64,000 nucleotides of DNA from Camellia lanceoleosa (lineage: Eukaryota; Streptophyta; Magnoliopsida; Ericales; Theaceae). A program made the position numbers and the translations under genes. The notes below the pieces were generated by a model that made no database searches, was not told where the DNA came from, and saw only the letters and a program-made list of their open reading frames with translations. Below are positions 35,623-46,722 of the stretch, in pieces (position 1 is the stretch's first letter; each line of letters opens with the position of its first letter). The stretch spans positions 44,487,022 through 44,551,021 of the forward strand of contig CM045768.1 in assembly GCA_025200525.1 (NCBI GenBank). Reading direction: 5' to 3'.

Positions 35623-36159
35623 TTACGCTTCATCCACAAGGTCTCTTAAATGGCCTTGTCTCACCAGATCTTCTAAGTGTGCTTTAAGGGCTCTGCAACC
35701 GAGTTGGGTGACCTGCTCATTGTGGTAGTACACGCCTACCATGGTTTCTCCCATAAATTCTCCTGGTTCTCTTCTTGCATACCAAGTAGGGGTGATTTGA
35801 ATTTGGTCAAGGACTTTTGGATGGAATTGAACACCGTAAATCCTTGCTTGCTTAGCCCTCAACTCTGTCTCCTGTTTGTTCTGTCCATTGTTACCTCGGC
35901 CTCGCTTCGGCGAGCCGTTGCCCTTTTCTGGCTTCGTCTCCTTATTTCCCGACGTATCTTCCTCGGCTCTGGCATACTTCTCGATTCTCGCCATGAGCTC
36001 TTCCATACTCCTTGGCTGGGGTTTTGCCAAGGACTTCCATGATGGGCGGTCATCCTTTAGGCCGTTCTTGAAAGAAGGCGACCGCCACCTCGTGGTTGCA
36101 TTCAGGTATTCGATTGAACACCTCGTAGTACCGCTTTGCATAGGCTCTGAGGCTCTCAT
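35623..36159 (-). pseudogene. Tat-1 gag C-terminal part (frameshifted)
   Basis: Continues gag after the frameshift: FKNGLKDD, RSMEELMARIEKYARAEE, then a basic stretch (GSPKRGRGNNGQNKQ). The tail block VTQLGCRALKAHLEDLVRQG holds the position of the Tat zinc-knuckle and spacer but has lost most cysteines. In the family this part binds RNA. It is separated from the protease by another frame change at about 35620. Confidence 0.75.
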
Positions 36160-37204
36160 CTTTGCCGATCTTCAGAGCCATCAATGCATCCACCCTCAAT
36201 GGCTGCAGTTTGTTTGTTATGAACCTGGCCACAAACATCTCGGCCAGGCCTTCCCAACTCTTCACGCTGCCCTTCGGTAACTTATGGAACCAATCTGATG
36301 CAATCTCCCCGAAGGATGAAGGGAACACTTTGCGAAGCGGCTGCTCGTTCCTAGATAATGCCATCGAATTCAAAAATAATCCAACATGGAAGTTAGGGTC
36401 TGACTTACCATCATATAGCTGGAACCTCGGCATACTGAATCTTTTCGGCGCGACGAATCTGTCCAATTCCGTCGAGAATGGAGTTCTCGGCTTAACCGGG
36501 GAGGTCACTTCGGCTCCGGCATTCTCCTGCTTTCTCTTGAGGTAATCTCTCAAGTCCTCTTTACTTCTTCCTGCAGCCCGGCTGTCATTGGACTTCAGCC
36601 TTTTCGGCGCGTTACTCTCTGCCTCATGGTGGCCCCTTTTCGATCCTTCCCCACAGGACGCATCGAAACACAATACCCGCCCTGGAACATGCCGATGTTC
36701 TTTGTGGTCTGCTTCTTTCTTGCGATATGTCCTTCGGGACTCTTCTCTTCTCGGCTCTTCTCTGCGACTTCCTGGAGGTCGGTGAGAGTGCCTTCCACTC
36801 CCGTGTCTTTGAGGGGCTTCGGGGACTTCTCTCCGTCCCTTCTTTTGGGCGTTTGCTGCTGGCATTGGTGTGTCCTGCAGCAGGTATGGCGGCTGCATGA
36901 CATTATTCTGCATCATGAAGTTGACAACCGATTGAAGGTCTGCCAACTTATTTGCCATCTCCTTTACTTCTTCATCCCTCCTCAGACATCTGTCTTTCCA
37001 GGTCTGGAGGTCGTCCTCGTTATAGTATTTGCCCCTGTCCGCTTTCTTTGATGTATCACCATCTTGTCCGACGGCTTTCTCTGCGTGATTCTGATCACGA
37101 GCTTCTTCGTTGTGGTCTCCTCCTTCAGCGTTAGAGTTGACGGGTCTTCCACTCCCAGCTGGAGCGTCGTCCCCAATCTTTTCCCTCTGCGTGTTACTGG
37201 CCAT
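36050..37204 (-). CDS. Tat-1 gag, N-terminal and capsid region
   Basis: The ATG lies 16 bases after the primer-binding site region, with an open frame of 384 codons. The first 240 residues are charged and low in complexity, with a coiled part (DLQTWKDRCLRRDEEVKEM). The capsid-like Retrotrans_gag domain follows (about residues 245-380): FSMPRFQLYDGKSDPNFHVG, FPSSFGEIASDWFHKLPKGS, WEGLAEMFVARFITNKL. Gag proteins package the element RNA into particles. The frame is broken near residue 375 by a frameshift into the 35623-36159 frame. Its N-terminal part is homologous to the Tat-3 gag at 53428-54735. Confidence 0.88.
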   Translation of the reverse strand: MASNTQREKIGDDAPAGSGRPVNSNAEGGDHNEEARDQNHAEKAVGQDGDTSKKADRGKYYNEDDLQTWKDRCLRRDEEVKEMANKLADLQSVVNFMMQNNVMQPPYLLQDTPMPAANAQKKGRREVPEAPQRHGSGRHSHRPPGSRREEPRREESRRTYRKKEADHKEHRHVPGRVLCFDASCGEGSKRGHHEAESNAPKRLKSNDSRAAGRSKEDLRDYLKRKQENAGAEVTSPVKPRTPFSTELDRFVAPKRFSMPRFQLYDGKSDPNFHVGLFLNSMALSRNEQPLRKVFPSSFGEIASDWFHKLPKGSVKSWEGLAEMFVARFITNKLQPLRVDALMALKIGKDESLRAYAKRYYEVFNRIPECNHEVAVAFFQERPKG

Positions 37205-37239
37205 CTACTCTTCTTTCTTTCCCACAGACGGCGCCAAAT

Positions 37240-37830
37240 TGTGTGAGTGATATTCCGATCACACTGCCCTCCTTAGTAATCGGTAGTAGAACACGAGGCG
37301 AGTAGCGGCTCAGATGTCTGCCAGAGAAGAAAAGTCACCGGTGGTGGTTCTTCCACGAGCACTCGACGATCAAGTCAGTATCTCCCAAAGACAACAAGTG
37401 CTAAAATTACTGCTCAAGACTACAAATTGCGTACCTTAGACCCGCCGGGGGTGCCCTTCTTTTATAGCCAATACAATCCTAGTCCCAATAGGAGCCTGGC
37501 CCTAATGGACTTTGGATTACTGCTAATCTTGGACTCCTAGTGGGATTAGGATAAACTCTCTAAGAGTCTCATTTTTACCCAAACTGAAGTCTTCTCCATA
37601 TCTAGGACTCTTGTCCATATCCAGGTTGAGTTCCCTCTTCATTCTAGGACTCTTGTCCCTTATCCGCTTATCTCGGATTCCGATATCTTCGGAGATAACC
37701 TTGGCAAACCCGAGATCACCTCGGCGACCCCGAGATCACCTCGGCGTAACTGTCAAGTCACGTGGCACCTCGGCTGACACTTCGGTGTCACCTCGGCCAC
37801 ATGTTGGTACTCAGAAAATACATCCTCACA
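37240..37830 (-). mobile_element. Tat-1 5' LTR (591 bp)
   Basis: Plus-strand ends are TGTGTGAGTG and CATCCTCACA. The primer-binding site lies directly inside at 37220-37237 (plus strand CCCACAGACGGCGCCA). Compared with the other LTR it carries a duplicated stretch around CCCGAGATCACCTCGGCG. Confidence 0.92.
37459..37467 (-). promoter_or_regulatory. TATA box of Tat-1 5' LTR
   Basis: The minus strand reads CTATAAAAG, about 363 bases into the 591-bp LTR. The same site occurs in the other Tat-1 LTR and in both Tat-3 LTRs, which supports promoter direction toward gag. Confidence 0.6.
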
Positions 37831-37992
37831 GTGTCGATGCTATCATGCTCGCTAACACCTCGGGTGGGAAAGAAAGGACGGGGAAGGAGTTTGAGGCCTT
37901 GGCAAAAGGGGCTGGATTTGCGGTGTTCCTCTTATGTGCTCGCATAACACGCATGTCCTAGAATTTCTCAAAAACATTTGAGTTTTTTAGTT

Positions 37993-40405
37993 TGTGAGTT
38001 GGTCAGGGTTGTTTTTCAGAATAACCCTCGTCGACATCGATTAACCAGCAATTACGTCTTGATTCGCTAAACCGAACTGATAATGACTGATAATTGAATT
38101 AACCGAAGTACTGAATGGACTGATTGAAATCGAAATGGAAATTGAATAAGTCTATCTATTATAATGCATTTCTATTTGTTTGATTGATTGATTATTTGTT
38201 TGAGTGTATGTGTTTAAACTGTTAATTAAAGGCCTTATCGGCGGCCGAATTAGGAACCGTTTAGTGTTTCGGACTCAGTAGAATATTTGTGATTTAATGA
38301 TATATTTATCTGAAAATTGATTAGGAATGATTAAATTAGATTATATAAAGCCAATTGAAAAGTTTGACTTAATTACCAAATTGCCATGTGAGTGGCCCTT
38401 TGTTTATTGATTTCCAAGAGCCTTATTACACTTGATCAAACTCTTCCTCAGCCATTCCTCACATTCTAGCCGACCAAACTTAGAGAGAGTGAAGGAGAAG
38501 AGAGAATTTAGCTCATTTGTTGAACTTGCTTGGAGATTGCTTAGAAATTGAAGTATAATTGGCATAATCTAACTTCCACACCTTGAAATTGAGACTTAGG
38601 TAAGAAAATCTATCATCTTCTTGTGGTTCTTGAGCTTCATCTTGCATGTTTCATGCATCATTGTAGAGCTAAGCCATGTTTTAAGTTCAAGAATGTTGAA
38701 TTGAAGCTTGTTTGTTGCATGCATGGTCATTTTGGTGTAATTGGAGTTGATTTCATGTTGAATTGTCACATGCATGTCCATGTTTTTATCATAGTCCATG
38801 TTTCCACATTGTTTTCAAAGATTGGAGCTCTTTGGAGCAAGATTTGCAGATTGAATTTGGTTAAAAACTCATGCATGTCATGCTTGCATGTTATTCTTGA
38901 AAATTAGTTTGAAATTGAATTTAATTGAAACACCCTTGGGCCTTGATTTCTTAAGTTGATCTTTAAAACGTGTTATTCTATGTGTTTGAAAGAGTTTTCC
39001 AGAAAATGGGCCCAAGAGGATCGAGTTGGGAGCATCAAAACTTGGTTTGGAACTTGGAGGTTGAATCTGGATTTTCAGTTTTGATGTCCTTCGGCGGAAT
39101 TCATGCTCGGCATTTTCTTCGACTTGTTTCTGATCGCTCGGCGGAGTGTTTCATGCTCAGCGGAAAACGAGCATCCAAGATTTTACTTGTTCATCGATCG
39201 CCTCGGCGGAGAATGTCTTTCAGCGGAGATTGTGTGTCACGCTTCGGCTGGGAAATTGGCGCTTCGGCGGGGACCTGTTTTGCTTGTCGCTCGGCGAAAA
39301 CTGCGCTCGGCGGAGGCCTTATTTCATCGAAATTCTAAACTGCTGTTTATGCGCATCTTTGCATCCTCATCCCATTCTAGGCATTCTTAGGCCTAGTTTA
39401 AGACATCTTAATGAGGATTTAGACATAGAACCACACCAAGGAAATTTAGGGATTTAATTATCATCCTTTCGACTGTGAACTTAGTGTGTGTTCTATTTGT
39501 TAACTGTTTAGGGTTGGTTCTCGGGGACGCGCTCTAGCTACTATTAGCCCAATCTCTGTGAGTAACAATTGTGTAAAGATATGTTCAAAATGGTTATCTT
39601 TTGAATCTTGGAAGGCATTTATTGAGCTGCTATTGTTTCTTGAATGAATGTATGTCTGTATTACAGGCTGTATTGTGGCATCCTTAGCATACCGTTTCTT
39701 TATTCTGAGCTCTGTCGGTTCCCTTGGAACCATCTTCTTAATCGATGGCCATCATTCTTGTTGGATGCATATAAGGCCGGTCCTTTTGGACCCTCTTGTT
39801 TATAGGCTAATGGATGTACCACATATGGTGATTGATTGAAATCTTGAAAAGAAAATCTTGTTTAATGAATTGATTTCATTCTTTGTAAGGACATTCATTC
39901 ATAACCTCTTCTGCATTAAGTTATTCACTTTGGGCTTTAGCTCCTTTGTTTATATATATATGTAGGTTCTCGAGACGGGCCGGAGCTAGGAGCGTGGGTT
40001 GGTCCCCAGTTTTGTCAAGCCAGCCTATGTGCCTCACTGCGAGGTTCCGAGTTGCCATGCTATGGCTTGGGGTGTTTTTGTGTCCCCTATCGGTCTCCTT
40101 ACTGTTTTGTACTATTGTATAGACTGTCTACTGTTTTACTGTACTGTTATCGAGGGACTTGGTCCCCGTACTGAATGTTTGTAAATGATTGTATAGATCG
40201 TACTGTTTTGAACTGTATGAATGCATAAAAATGTTTTTGGCATACAGATTTTCACAGCTCAATGGACACTAGTTATTTACTGTATTGGCTTCCGCCAGGC
40301 CCTGTACTCTGTTTGACTGTATTACTGTTCAGCAGGCCTTTGGTAATCTCGGATTACTGGCCAGTTACGGTGCTAAACCCATAGGGCCGGGTTTGGGTCG
40401 TGACA
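37993..40405 (+). mobile_element. Chromovirus-type LTR (about 2.4 kb)
   Basis: The right end GTCGTGACA (40397-40405) is followed by spacer GAG and the initiator-Met primer-binding site TGGTATCAGAGC (40409-40420), typical of chromoviruses. The start at TGTGAGTTGG (37993), 12 bases after the COMT stop, is the best TG candidate but is not proved. The LTR contains a cluster of CTCGGCGGA-like motifs at 39090-39320. Spurious short frames inside it are ignored. Confidence 0.7.
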
Positions 40406-40848
40406 GAGTGGTATCAGAGCGATACTTACCACGAGTTATACCGCACACACGTGTCCAAATGAGCTATAGGGTGTCCTAGAAAAGCAATTAGGGCATCTCA
40501 TGAACTTGAAAAGTGTGTGCTTATGACTGACCGATTATATGCTAAAATGTTAAACTGTTTAATGATACAACTGCTTATAATGATAACTGTTATAACTGCT
40601 TATAGTGCAATGGATAATGCAAATGAAACTGAAGCATCATCCTCTGAGGCCTGAATGGCCAGACTTGAACAAATGATGGGACTGATAATTGAAAGACTAG
40701 AACAACAACCCAAAAAAAGAAAAATGAAATTAGACCATGTCGAAAAGACTAGAACAACAACCCAAAAAAAAAAAAAAAAAGAAGCCAAACTAGAATAGAA
40801 GGTTAAAGTTCAAAAACATCTAAAAATGAAATTAGACCATGTCGAAAA
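40406..40848 (+). other. Chromovirus leader and gag start, truncated
   Basis: After the primer-binding site, a leader leads to a possible gag start at about 40611 (MDNANETEASSSEA, stop, MARLEQMMGLIIERLEQQP). The element is then cut by repeated A-rich sequence and the Tat-2 LTR. The phrase AAATTAGACCATGTCGAAAA occurs twice (about 40727 and 40830); the second copy runs into the Tat-2 LTR, so a short local duplication is present. Confidence 0.55.
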
Positions 40849-41262
40849 GAAAGGAATCCACTCCTGGTATGCGTCAATACCATTTAGCGATGCGACAAAT
40901 ACTATTTGGTAGTTTTGGTCTCTACACGTGTAAGGAACGTAGAAGGGAGCATAACCGCATGTCCACTGAAGGACAACAGAGGTAATGCGCCTACAATCTT
41001 TGAGACTGCATGACCAGCCTAGAAAAGGGAGGTGCATAGAGACGTTGAGGGTAAGCAACTTTTTGTGACTCTTTCTCTACAGTGCTCTGCCTTCTCTCTT
41101 CTCTAAGAAAGCTAACTTGGCCACTAGAGGGATTTTCCGACAAATCCACCTGCTGGGTAGCTCACCTTTGTTTTGTTCACAGCACGACGGAGTTCTAACG
41201 GAGCGAGGCTAGCTTAGTAGAAAGGAAGTACGAAGTGAGGCGTATATTTCTCCCCCCGTACA
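40825..41262 (+). mobile_element. Tat-2 5' LTR, truncated at its left side
   Basis: From AAAGGAATCCACTCCT (about 40850) to the end CCCGTACA it is homologous to 62525-62948. Upstream similarity fades at about 40830. Part of U3 is missing. Confidence 0.8.
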
Positions 41263-41324
41263 ATTGGCACCATCTATGGGAATCTTTGGCAGACAAAACC
41301 TTGTCCAAGCTTTTCTGATCATTT

Positions 41325-42810
41325 TCCATGGCAAACAACGATGAAACTCCGTTATTCGTCGTCGACAATATCACTCCAGAGTTAGTCCGGAGAAGAGATG
41401 GCCCTTCTGCCATTCCAACCATGGTAGGGCTAGAGACCTCCTCAAGAGGGCTACCTAGAGACGCGTGAGACAAACGCGCGACGAGCACTGACCATTCACA
41501 GAGTCCTGAAGGGCGCCGACAAGAAAAAAGGACACACGCTCAACGCTTGGAGCACAAACTAAGAGACCAAGATGTCGTTATTCAAAAGATGGCGGCAGAG
41601 ATGGAGGCGTTGAAGCGGCAGATCAAGGGAAAGGTGTTGTAGGAGTGGGAAACTACAATGAGCGCACCTAACCCCGTCGTTCAAGCAGTCAAAACCAGTG
41701 AGGACACCCTCCCTCTCCATCACCAAAAGCTATGGGGTTGGTTATTCGAACCTACCAGTAGAGAAGTCATACACACGTGACAGCAGCTACTGTCTCTCAT
41801 GTCGTCGTCCGCCACCCCTCTGTCTGTTGATATTGAGAGCACACCACTTCCAGCTGGATTCCATCAACCCAAGTTCACCTTATACAATGGCAAGACGGAT
41901 CCGCACATGCACGTCAGCCACTACCGGCAAGTAATGGCAGGGCATAGACGTAATGATGCCCTTATTTGCCTTATTTTTTCGAAAAGCTTGGGAGAGTTGG
42001 GCCTGAAATGGTTCAAAAGGTTGCCAGAGGGGAGTATCGAATGCTGGCAACAGTTAGCGAAAGCGTTCGTCGTGGTTTGAGACCAATACTTAAATGCCGA
42101 AGGAAGTCGATCACCTCTTGAACATTAAGATGAAGTTAGGCAATTCATTGAAGGAATACAATACCAAGTATTGTGAGACCTACAATGAGATCTTTGATTG
42201 CCGACCAACTTGGCAATCACCTAATACAAGCGAGGCCTACCGGTCAGACACAGACTGCAAGAATCGCTTCCGATGCACCAGCCTACAACAATGGAATCAT
42301 TGATGCAGCGGATTAACGAGCACATCCGAGTTGAGGATGATGCCGCGACGACCACCAAGAAGTTGAATCCGGTGGCAGTGAACAAACGTGCGACTATAAG
42401 GGTTAACTCGGTGGGGTAGGAGTATAACTGCCCTAATAACCGAACCAGAGAACAAAACCGTAATGTTGGCCACAATGATAGAAACAATGGCCATAGAAAC
42501 GACTAAGCTAACATTCCTTGCAATAAGGAGGAAGATGCCAAGAGAAAATTGAAGGCACGGACCGGCATCACCACGGTCTTCAAAATTCCGATTTATTGCA
42601 TCCTAAGTGAGATCCAAGGCGAGCCGTATGTCTGATGGATAGCAAAATTGGGAGATGCTCAAAGAAGATTTAACTCAAGATATCGCTGCATTTTCCATGA
42701 AAAAAGGGGGCACCGAACGAAGGACTGCATACCATTCAAACAGCACCTGGAAGAGTTGGTCGCAGCAGGCTATTTGGACCAATACATTGACGGCGGCATA
42801 AGAGCAGCCA
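41325..42810 (+). pseudogene. Tat-2 gag
   Basis: ATG at about 41327 (MANNDETPLFVVDNI), with several stops and frameshifts. The coiled region QDVVIQKMAAEMEALKRQI is followed by the capsid-like domain FTLYNGKTDPHMHVSHYRQV, SLGELGLKWFKRLPEG, CWQQLAKAFV, and then by KLGNSLKEYNTKYCETYNEI in another frame. Near 42690 the zinc-knuckle-like CIFHEKRGHRTKDC precedes HLEELVAAGYLDQYID, the conserved Tat gag tail. It is the RNA-packaging protein of the element and is nonfunctional here. Confidence 0.82.
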
Positions 42811-43440
42811 TATAGTGGCAGATCGAGCCAAATGGGCTAGCCACCCTCAATGCCACACCACAAGGAGTCATCAATGTCATCGACGGAATCATTGAGCTAG
42901 CATGGGTATGTGAGCTCAGAGAAATGATTAAGAAGGCTGAACACATGAGCGAAGTGTTATCGGTTCAGTCCACCGTAAAGACGAGAAAGACCGAAGTGCA
43001 CGGCATAATGACATTTTCAAGCAAAGACTTAAAGAAAATTCAAACCCCTCACAACGATGCCTTGGTGGTAACTCTTTGTGTCAAGGATTTCGACATCAAG
43101 CGAATTTTGATCGATCAGGACAGTTCAGTCGAGATCATGTATTATGATGCATTCAAACAAACAAAGCTAGAGGACAAAGACTTAGCTCCAACAAATTTCC
43201 CTCTAGTAGGCTTTAACTCACAGTCAAAATGGCCAATTGGGAAGATCATATTGCCATTCAAAGCGGGGTCAATCACAAAGCAAGTTGAGTTCTGGATATT
43301 GAAGGTCCCATCAACATACAACCTGATCTTGAGGAGGGGATGGTTGCGCGCCACGTAAGCAGTGGCTTTAACTTATCACTAGGTCATGTACTTCCCTGCC
43401 CTAACTGGACAAATTGAAGAAGTTTAGGAGGGCCAAGTAA
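42811..43440 (+). pseudogene. Tat-2 aspartic protease
   Basis: The open part is 42924-43358. MTFSSKDLKKIQTPHNDALV precedes the active-site region ILIDQDSSVEIMYY. The family pattern D-x-G-S-S is changed to D-Q-D-S-S, replacing the flap-side glycine, so the enzyme would be dead even without stops. Then come VGFNSQSKWPIGKI and STYNLILRRGWLRAT. Homologous to the Tat-1 protease. Confidence 0.82.
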
Positions 43441-43460
43441 TGTCAAAATAATGCTTCGTC

Positions 43461-44432
43461 ATGGTGAACGGCACCCAGGCTGCTGTCCAAATGATAAAAG
43501 GGCCAGAAAGGAAAGAGGTCTTGGAAGATGTGAGGAGAAAGGCCGAGGAGAAGTCAATAGAATATTTAGTGGAGGTTCGGATTGATAAGAACGATCTGAG
43601 CAAATTCTTCCTCTTGGGTTTATCATTGTCTAGCACTGAGCGGATGGACTATGTAAAATTTTTGGTCTCCAACATTGAAGTCTTTGCATGGACGCCTTAC
43701 GATATGCCTAACATTAATCCAAACTTCATTTTCCATCAACTTAACGTCTTCCTAAATGCCCGACCGGTCATACAGAGAACTCGGCGCTCGGCCTTGCACT
43801 ATGCCGAAGTGGTGGTCAAAGAGGTCAAAAACGTGTTGGAGGCTGGGGCGATTGAGGAAGTGCAATGCCTAAAGTGGATCTCTAACATTGTGGTGGTTCC
43901 AAAGAAAAATGGGAAATGGCAAGTGTGCGTCGACTACAAGATGGTCAACAGAGTTTGCCCCAAGGATAGTTTTCCTCTCCCAAGAATCGACCAACTGGTG
44001 GATTTAACCACTGGTCACCTAAGGTTTAGCTTCCTTGATGCATACCGCGGCTATCACCAAATTACCAAGTACGAAGCAGACCGAAAGATCACTTCCTTTA
44101 CCACACCAAAAAGACTATATTGCTAAAAGGTCATACCCTTTGGTCTGAAGAATATTAGGGCAACTTTCCAAAAAATGGTGACAAAAATGTTTGCTCCTTT
44201 ACTTGGCCACGCCATAGAAGCATATATCGACAATATGGTGGTCAGAAGTAAGGATGAATCTGAACACCTCGGCAACCTAGTTGATATGTTCGCCATCTTC
44301 AAGTGCCACAAGTTGCAGTTGAATGCTTCCAAGTGTGCTTTCGGAGTAGGAATTGGAAAATTTCTAGGCTTTTTGGTTACCAATGAGGAATTGAAGCTTC
44401 CCTTTCACATATCAAGGCAATACAAGAGCTAG
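43461..44432 (+). pseudogene. Tat-2 reverse transcriptase
   Basis: The frame at 43461-44126 has FAWTPYDMPNINPNF, RRSALHYAEVVVKEVKNVLE, WQVCVDYKMVNRVCPKDSFP and [17 protein letters not shown] at 44124-44126 replaces the tyrosine of YCYKV. After a break, 44175-44432 gives YIDNMVVRSKDESEHL: the second catalytic aspartate of YIDD is Asn here, which abolishes catalysis. [20 protein letters not shown] follows. Homology to Tat-1 RT is clear. Confidence 0.88.
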
Positions 44433-44987
44433 AATGACCAAATTCAACAAAAGACATGCAACATCTTGCCAGAATGGCAGCCGCGCTAAACAGATTTATT
44501 AGCCGGTCATCAAATTGTTTCAGTTCCTTTTTCAAGACTTTGAAATCCAAATTTTTCTGGGACGAGAAATGCAACCAAGCTCTATTGGACTTAAAAGCAT
44601 ATCTTTCTTTCGTCTCAATCCTGGTCACCCCACAGCTAGGTGAAGAGCTCTATCTTTACCTGGTTGTATCTCAACACGAGGTCAGTGCTATATTAGTTTG
44701 AGCCGAGGGAATGCAACATCTCCCTATTTTCTATGTCAGCAAAACATTGCTCCCTGCCAAGTCAAGATATTTGCAGCTAGAAAAACTGGCTCTAGCTTTC
44801 ATAATGGCCTCCAGAAAGTTAGCGCACTATTTTCACGCCTACACAATAGTAGTACTGACCAAATTTCCACTCAAGGTGCTTTTTGAGAAGGTGGATTTTT
44901 TTGGTAGAATCTTGAAGTGGGCAGTAGAGCTGGAGCAATACGACATCAAATTTCAACAGCGAACAACCATCAAGCCATAAGCCCTGG
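44433..44987 (+). pseudogene. Tat-2 RNase H
   Basis: Blocks FFWDEKCNQALLDLKAYLSF, TPQLGEELYLYLVVSQHEVS, FYVSKTLLPAKSRYLQLEKL and ELEQYDIKFQQRTTIKP are in two frames with a TGA at 44699-44701. The reading reaches ALAD at 44982-44992, where the next solo LTR begins, and continues at 46146. Confidence 0.85.
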
Positions 44988-44992
44988 CCGAC

Positions 44993-46145
44993 TAATGTAG
45001 GCTAAAAGGTACCACATTGAAGCCACTTGAGTTACATTTTCAGTCTTTCAATTTTGTTTATTTGGTAGAGATGATGTGTTTGGTGTACTTATACAGATTT
45101 GGCAAGAAATATGCAAATTCAATCAAAATGGGCGCCAAAACAGATTCTCTGTGCGAGAAGTGAAAAATTTGAGCTAGCCACCTCAGTGCGGCCAAGCCTC
45201 ACCGCACGTGCGGCCCACTACTGCTTGAGTGGTCTACATGGGAGCTCGAACGGCCCACCTAGGGATACGTGCCCAGAATTTTGGGTTTGTTCTGCTGAGA
45301 ATAAAAGGAACAAAAATAGGCTAACATAGGGTTAAAAATTATTCTAAGAAAATGAGAGGCTAGGGTTTGAAAGGGTGATTTTTCCTCAAGCTTCAATGAG
45401 AACTTTCACAGGGGCTTCCACCTCTTCCGTCTCTTCCACCTCTTCCTACTCCTCCATGAGTGGCTAGGCTGTTCTTTTCTAGGGTTTTGATGAAACTCTA
45501 GCCATGTAAAAGGATTTTTCTTAAGCTTTGATTGTGAACCGGTTTGAATCAATGTATGGATGATTTAGAAGTTTTTAATAATTGTTCTTTTCATCTCTAC
45601 AAGTATTTTACTCTCTATGATTGTTTAATGGTTTCCATATATTAGTTTTCTTTGTGTTTGTGTTCAAAGTACGAGACAAGTCATGCTACGAGAGACGGGT
45701 CGTGTTGCTACTATAGTTTAGAGCAACCGACTCATACTACTCGGGATGATTCATGCCTATACGTTGAATGCAACAACCCTTTTGATCAATATTTCACAAC
45801 TTGTAGTTGTGAAATATTGGGTATTTCAAATCGGATTGCAATTGATGGCCGATGTTAAATCTCATTTATGTGGTTAGTAGTGAATTCTTCACCCTAGGAC
45901 TTTTTTCCAAAAATCAATACCTCAAACTCTACGTTTAATTGTCAATTTAATTTCTCAATTTCATTGAATTCTTGTTTAGTCATAATATCCATCAATCTTT
46001 TTAATCAAAATTAATTTAGGAATTTAGCAATTAAATTAGTTTAATTTCTCAATTGTCCCTGTGGATCAATACCTAGACTTGCCATTATTCTAAAAGAATT
46101 TGGTATAGTTTAGTGTTTATATTTGGTGTGTGAAACGACCTATCA
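44993..46145. mobile_element. Solo LTR, 1153 bp, Athila-like
   Basis: Flanks CCGAC (44988-44992) and CCGAT (46146-46150) form a 5-bp TSD with one change. The ends TAATGTAGG...CCTATCA fit a TGAT...ATCA terminus with the first G mutated. The Tat-2 reading ALAD before the insertion continues as FVANFAQGTH after it. The phrases CTAGGGTTTTGATGAAACTC and TGTCCCTGTGGATCAATACC resemble Athila LTRs as I recall them; the lineage is uncertain. Confidence 0.75.
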
Positions 46146-46722
46146 CCGATTTTGTTGCGAACTTTGCACAAGGTACCCATTATGTCTGCTTGATAGATTT
46201 GGTGCATAAAACCGAGCAACGGGAAGTGGCCAGTGCGGATTTAGCGCGGCCAATGATCTCCATGCCACAAGAAGGGAGTGAGGTGCAAGCTATAAAAAGG
46301 CAAGACAGTGCTGAGAAGATGGCAAAAAAAAACAGCCGACCTATCAAATGACAAGATAGACGCGCATGCAGAAAGACTGCACATGATGAAGATCAGAACC
46401 TTGGGCATTCACAATCCTCAAAACCCACCTAACTGTTGGAAATTGTTCATTGGTGAGATATAGAAACTTTTTGTTGTTGGAGCATCAAATAGACACAGTG
46501 CCGGGCTAGGAGTTGTGTTAACTTCGCCAGCCAGGCTAACCATTGAGCATGCTATCACGCTGGGACTCCTAACATCCAACAATGAGGCAGAATATGAGGC
46601 CCTCATAACCGGCCTAAAAAGTGCTCTGCAGATTAAGGCAATCGAGCTCATGGTATTTAGCAACTCTAAACTTGTCATTAACCAAGTCTCTGATGAATAC
46701 GAAGCTAAGGATGAAAGGATGG
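46146..46722 (+). pseudogene. Tat-2 linker and second RNase H, first part
   Basis: The linker FVANFAQGTHYVCLID is followed by the second RNase [57 protein letters not shown], ending AKDERM where the third Ogre-like LTR starts. The CDSQL-type catalytic motif reads SNSKL here, losing the aspartate. Continues at 50243. Confidence 0.85.

Larger units (their letters stand above)
26471..37830 (-). mobile_element. Tat-1: complete Ty3/gypsy Tat-lineage LTR retrotransposon with antisense ORF
   Basis: Termini are two direct LTRs (26471-27049 and 37240-37830), flanked by perfect TSD GTGTC (26466-26470 and 37831-37835). On the minus strand the order is LTR, primer-binding site TGGCGCCGTCTGTGGGA, gag, protease, RT, RNase H, a second RNase H, integrase, tandem repeats, a long ORF on the opposite strand, polypurine tract, LTR. 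Dual RNase H and an extra antisense ORF are known traits of the Tat lineage. Frameshifts and stops in gag-pol and differing LTRs (several indels, including a 20-bp tandem duplication in the right LTR) make it old and inactive. It disrupts COMT exon 4. Confidence 0.93.
24599..37981 (+). pseudogene. COMT: Caffeic acid 3-O-methyltransferase (COMT) pseudogene, split by Tat-1
   Basis: COMT methylates caffeic and 5-hydroxyconiferyl compounds with S-adenosylmethionine in lignin synthesis. Exon 2 (24599-24910) reads [20 protein letters not shown] and includes the SAM-binding [20 protein letters not shown]. Exon 3 (25631-25695, 65 bp) reads [18 protein letters not shown]. Exon 4 starts at 26318 with [15 protein letters not shown], keeping the catalytic His of CHDW, and is interrupted at 26470 by Tat-1. 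It resumes at 37836 with [21 protein letters not shown] one-base frameshift near 37943 precedes the C-terminus [10 protein letters not shown] and stop (37979-37981). Introns are GT-AG and in phase. Exon 1 is missing, so the gene was probably dead or truncated independently of the insertion. The exon 4 sequence on both sides of the 5-bp duplication GTGTC joins exactly. Confidence 0.9.

Noticed and set aside
33543..36903. Plus-strand open frames across the Tat-1 gag-pol region (for example 34152-34538, 35876-36280, 36626-37051)
   Set aside because: Shadows of the minus-strand RT, protease and gag; no domain and no start context of their own.
45652..45858. Cysteine-rich small open frame
   Set aside because: Inside the solo LTR 44993-46145, with no signal peptide or conserved spacing of cysteines.
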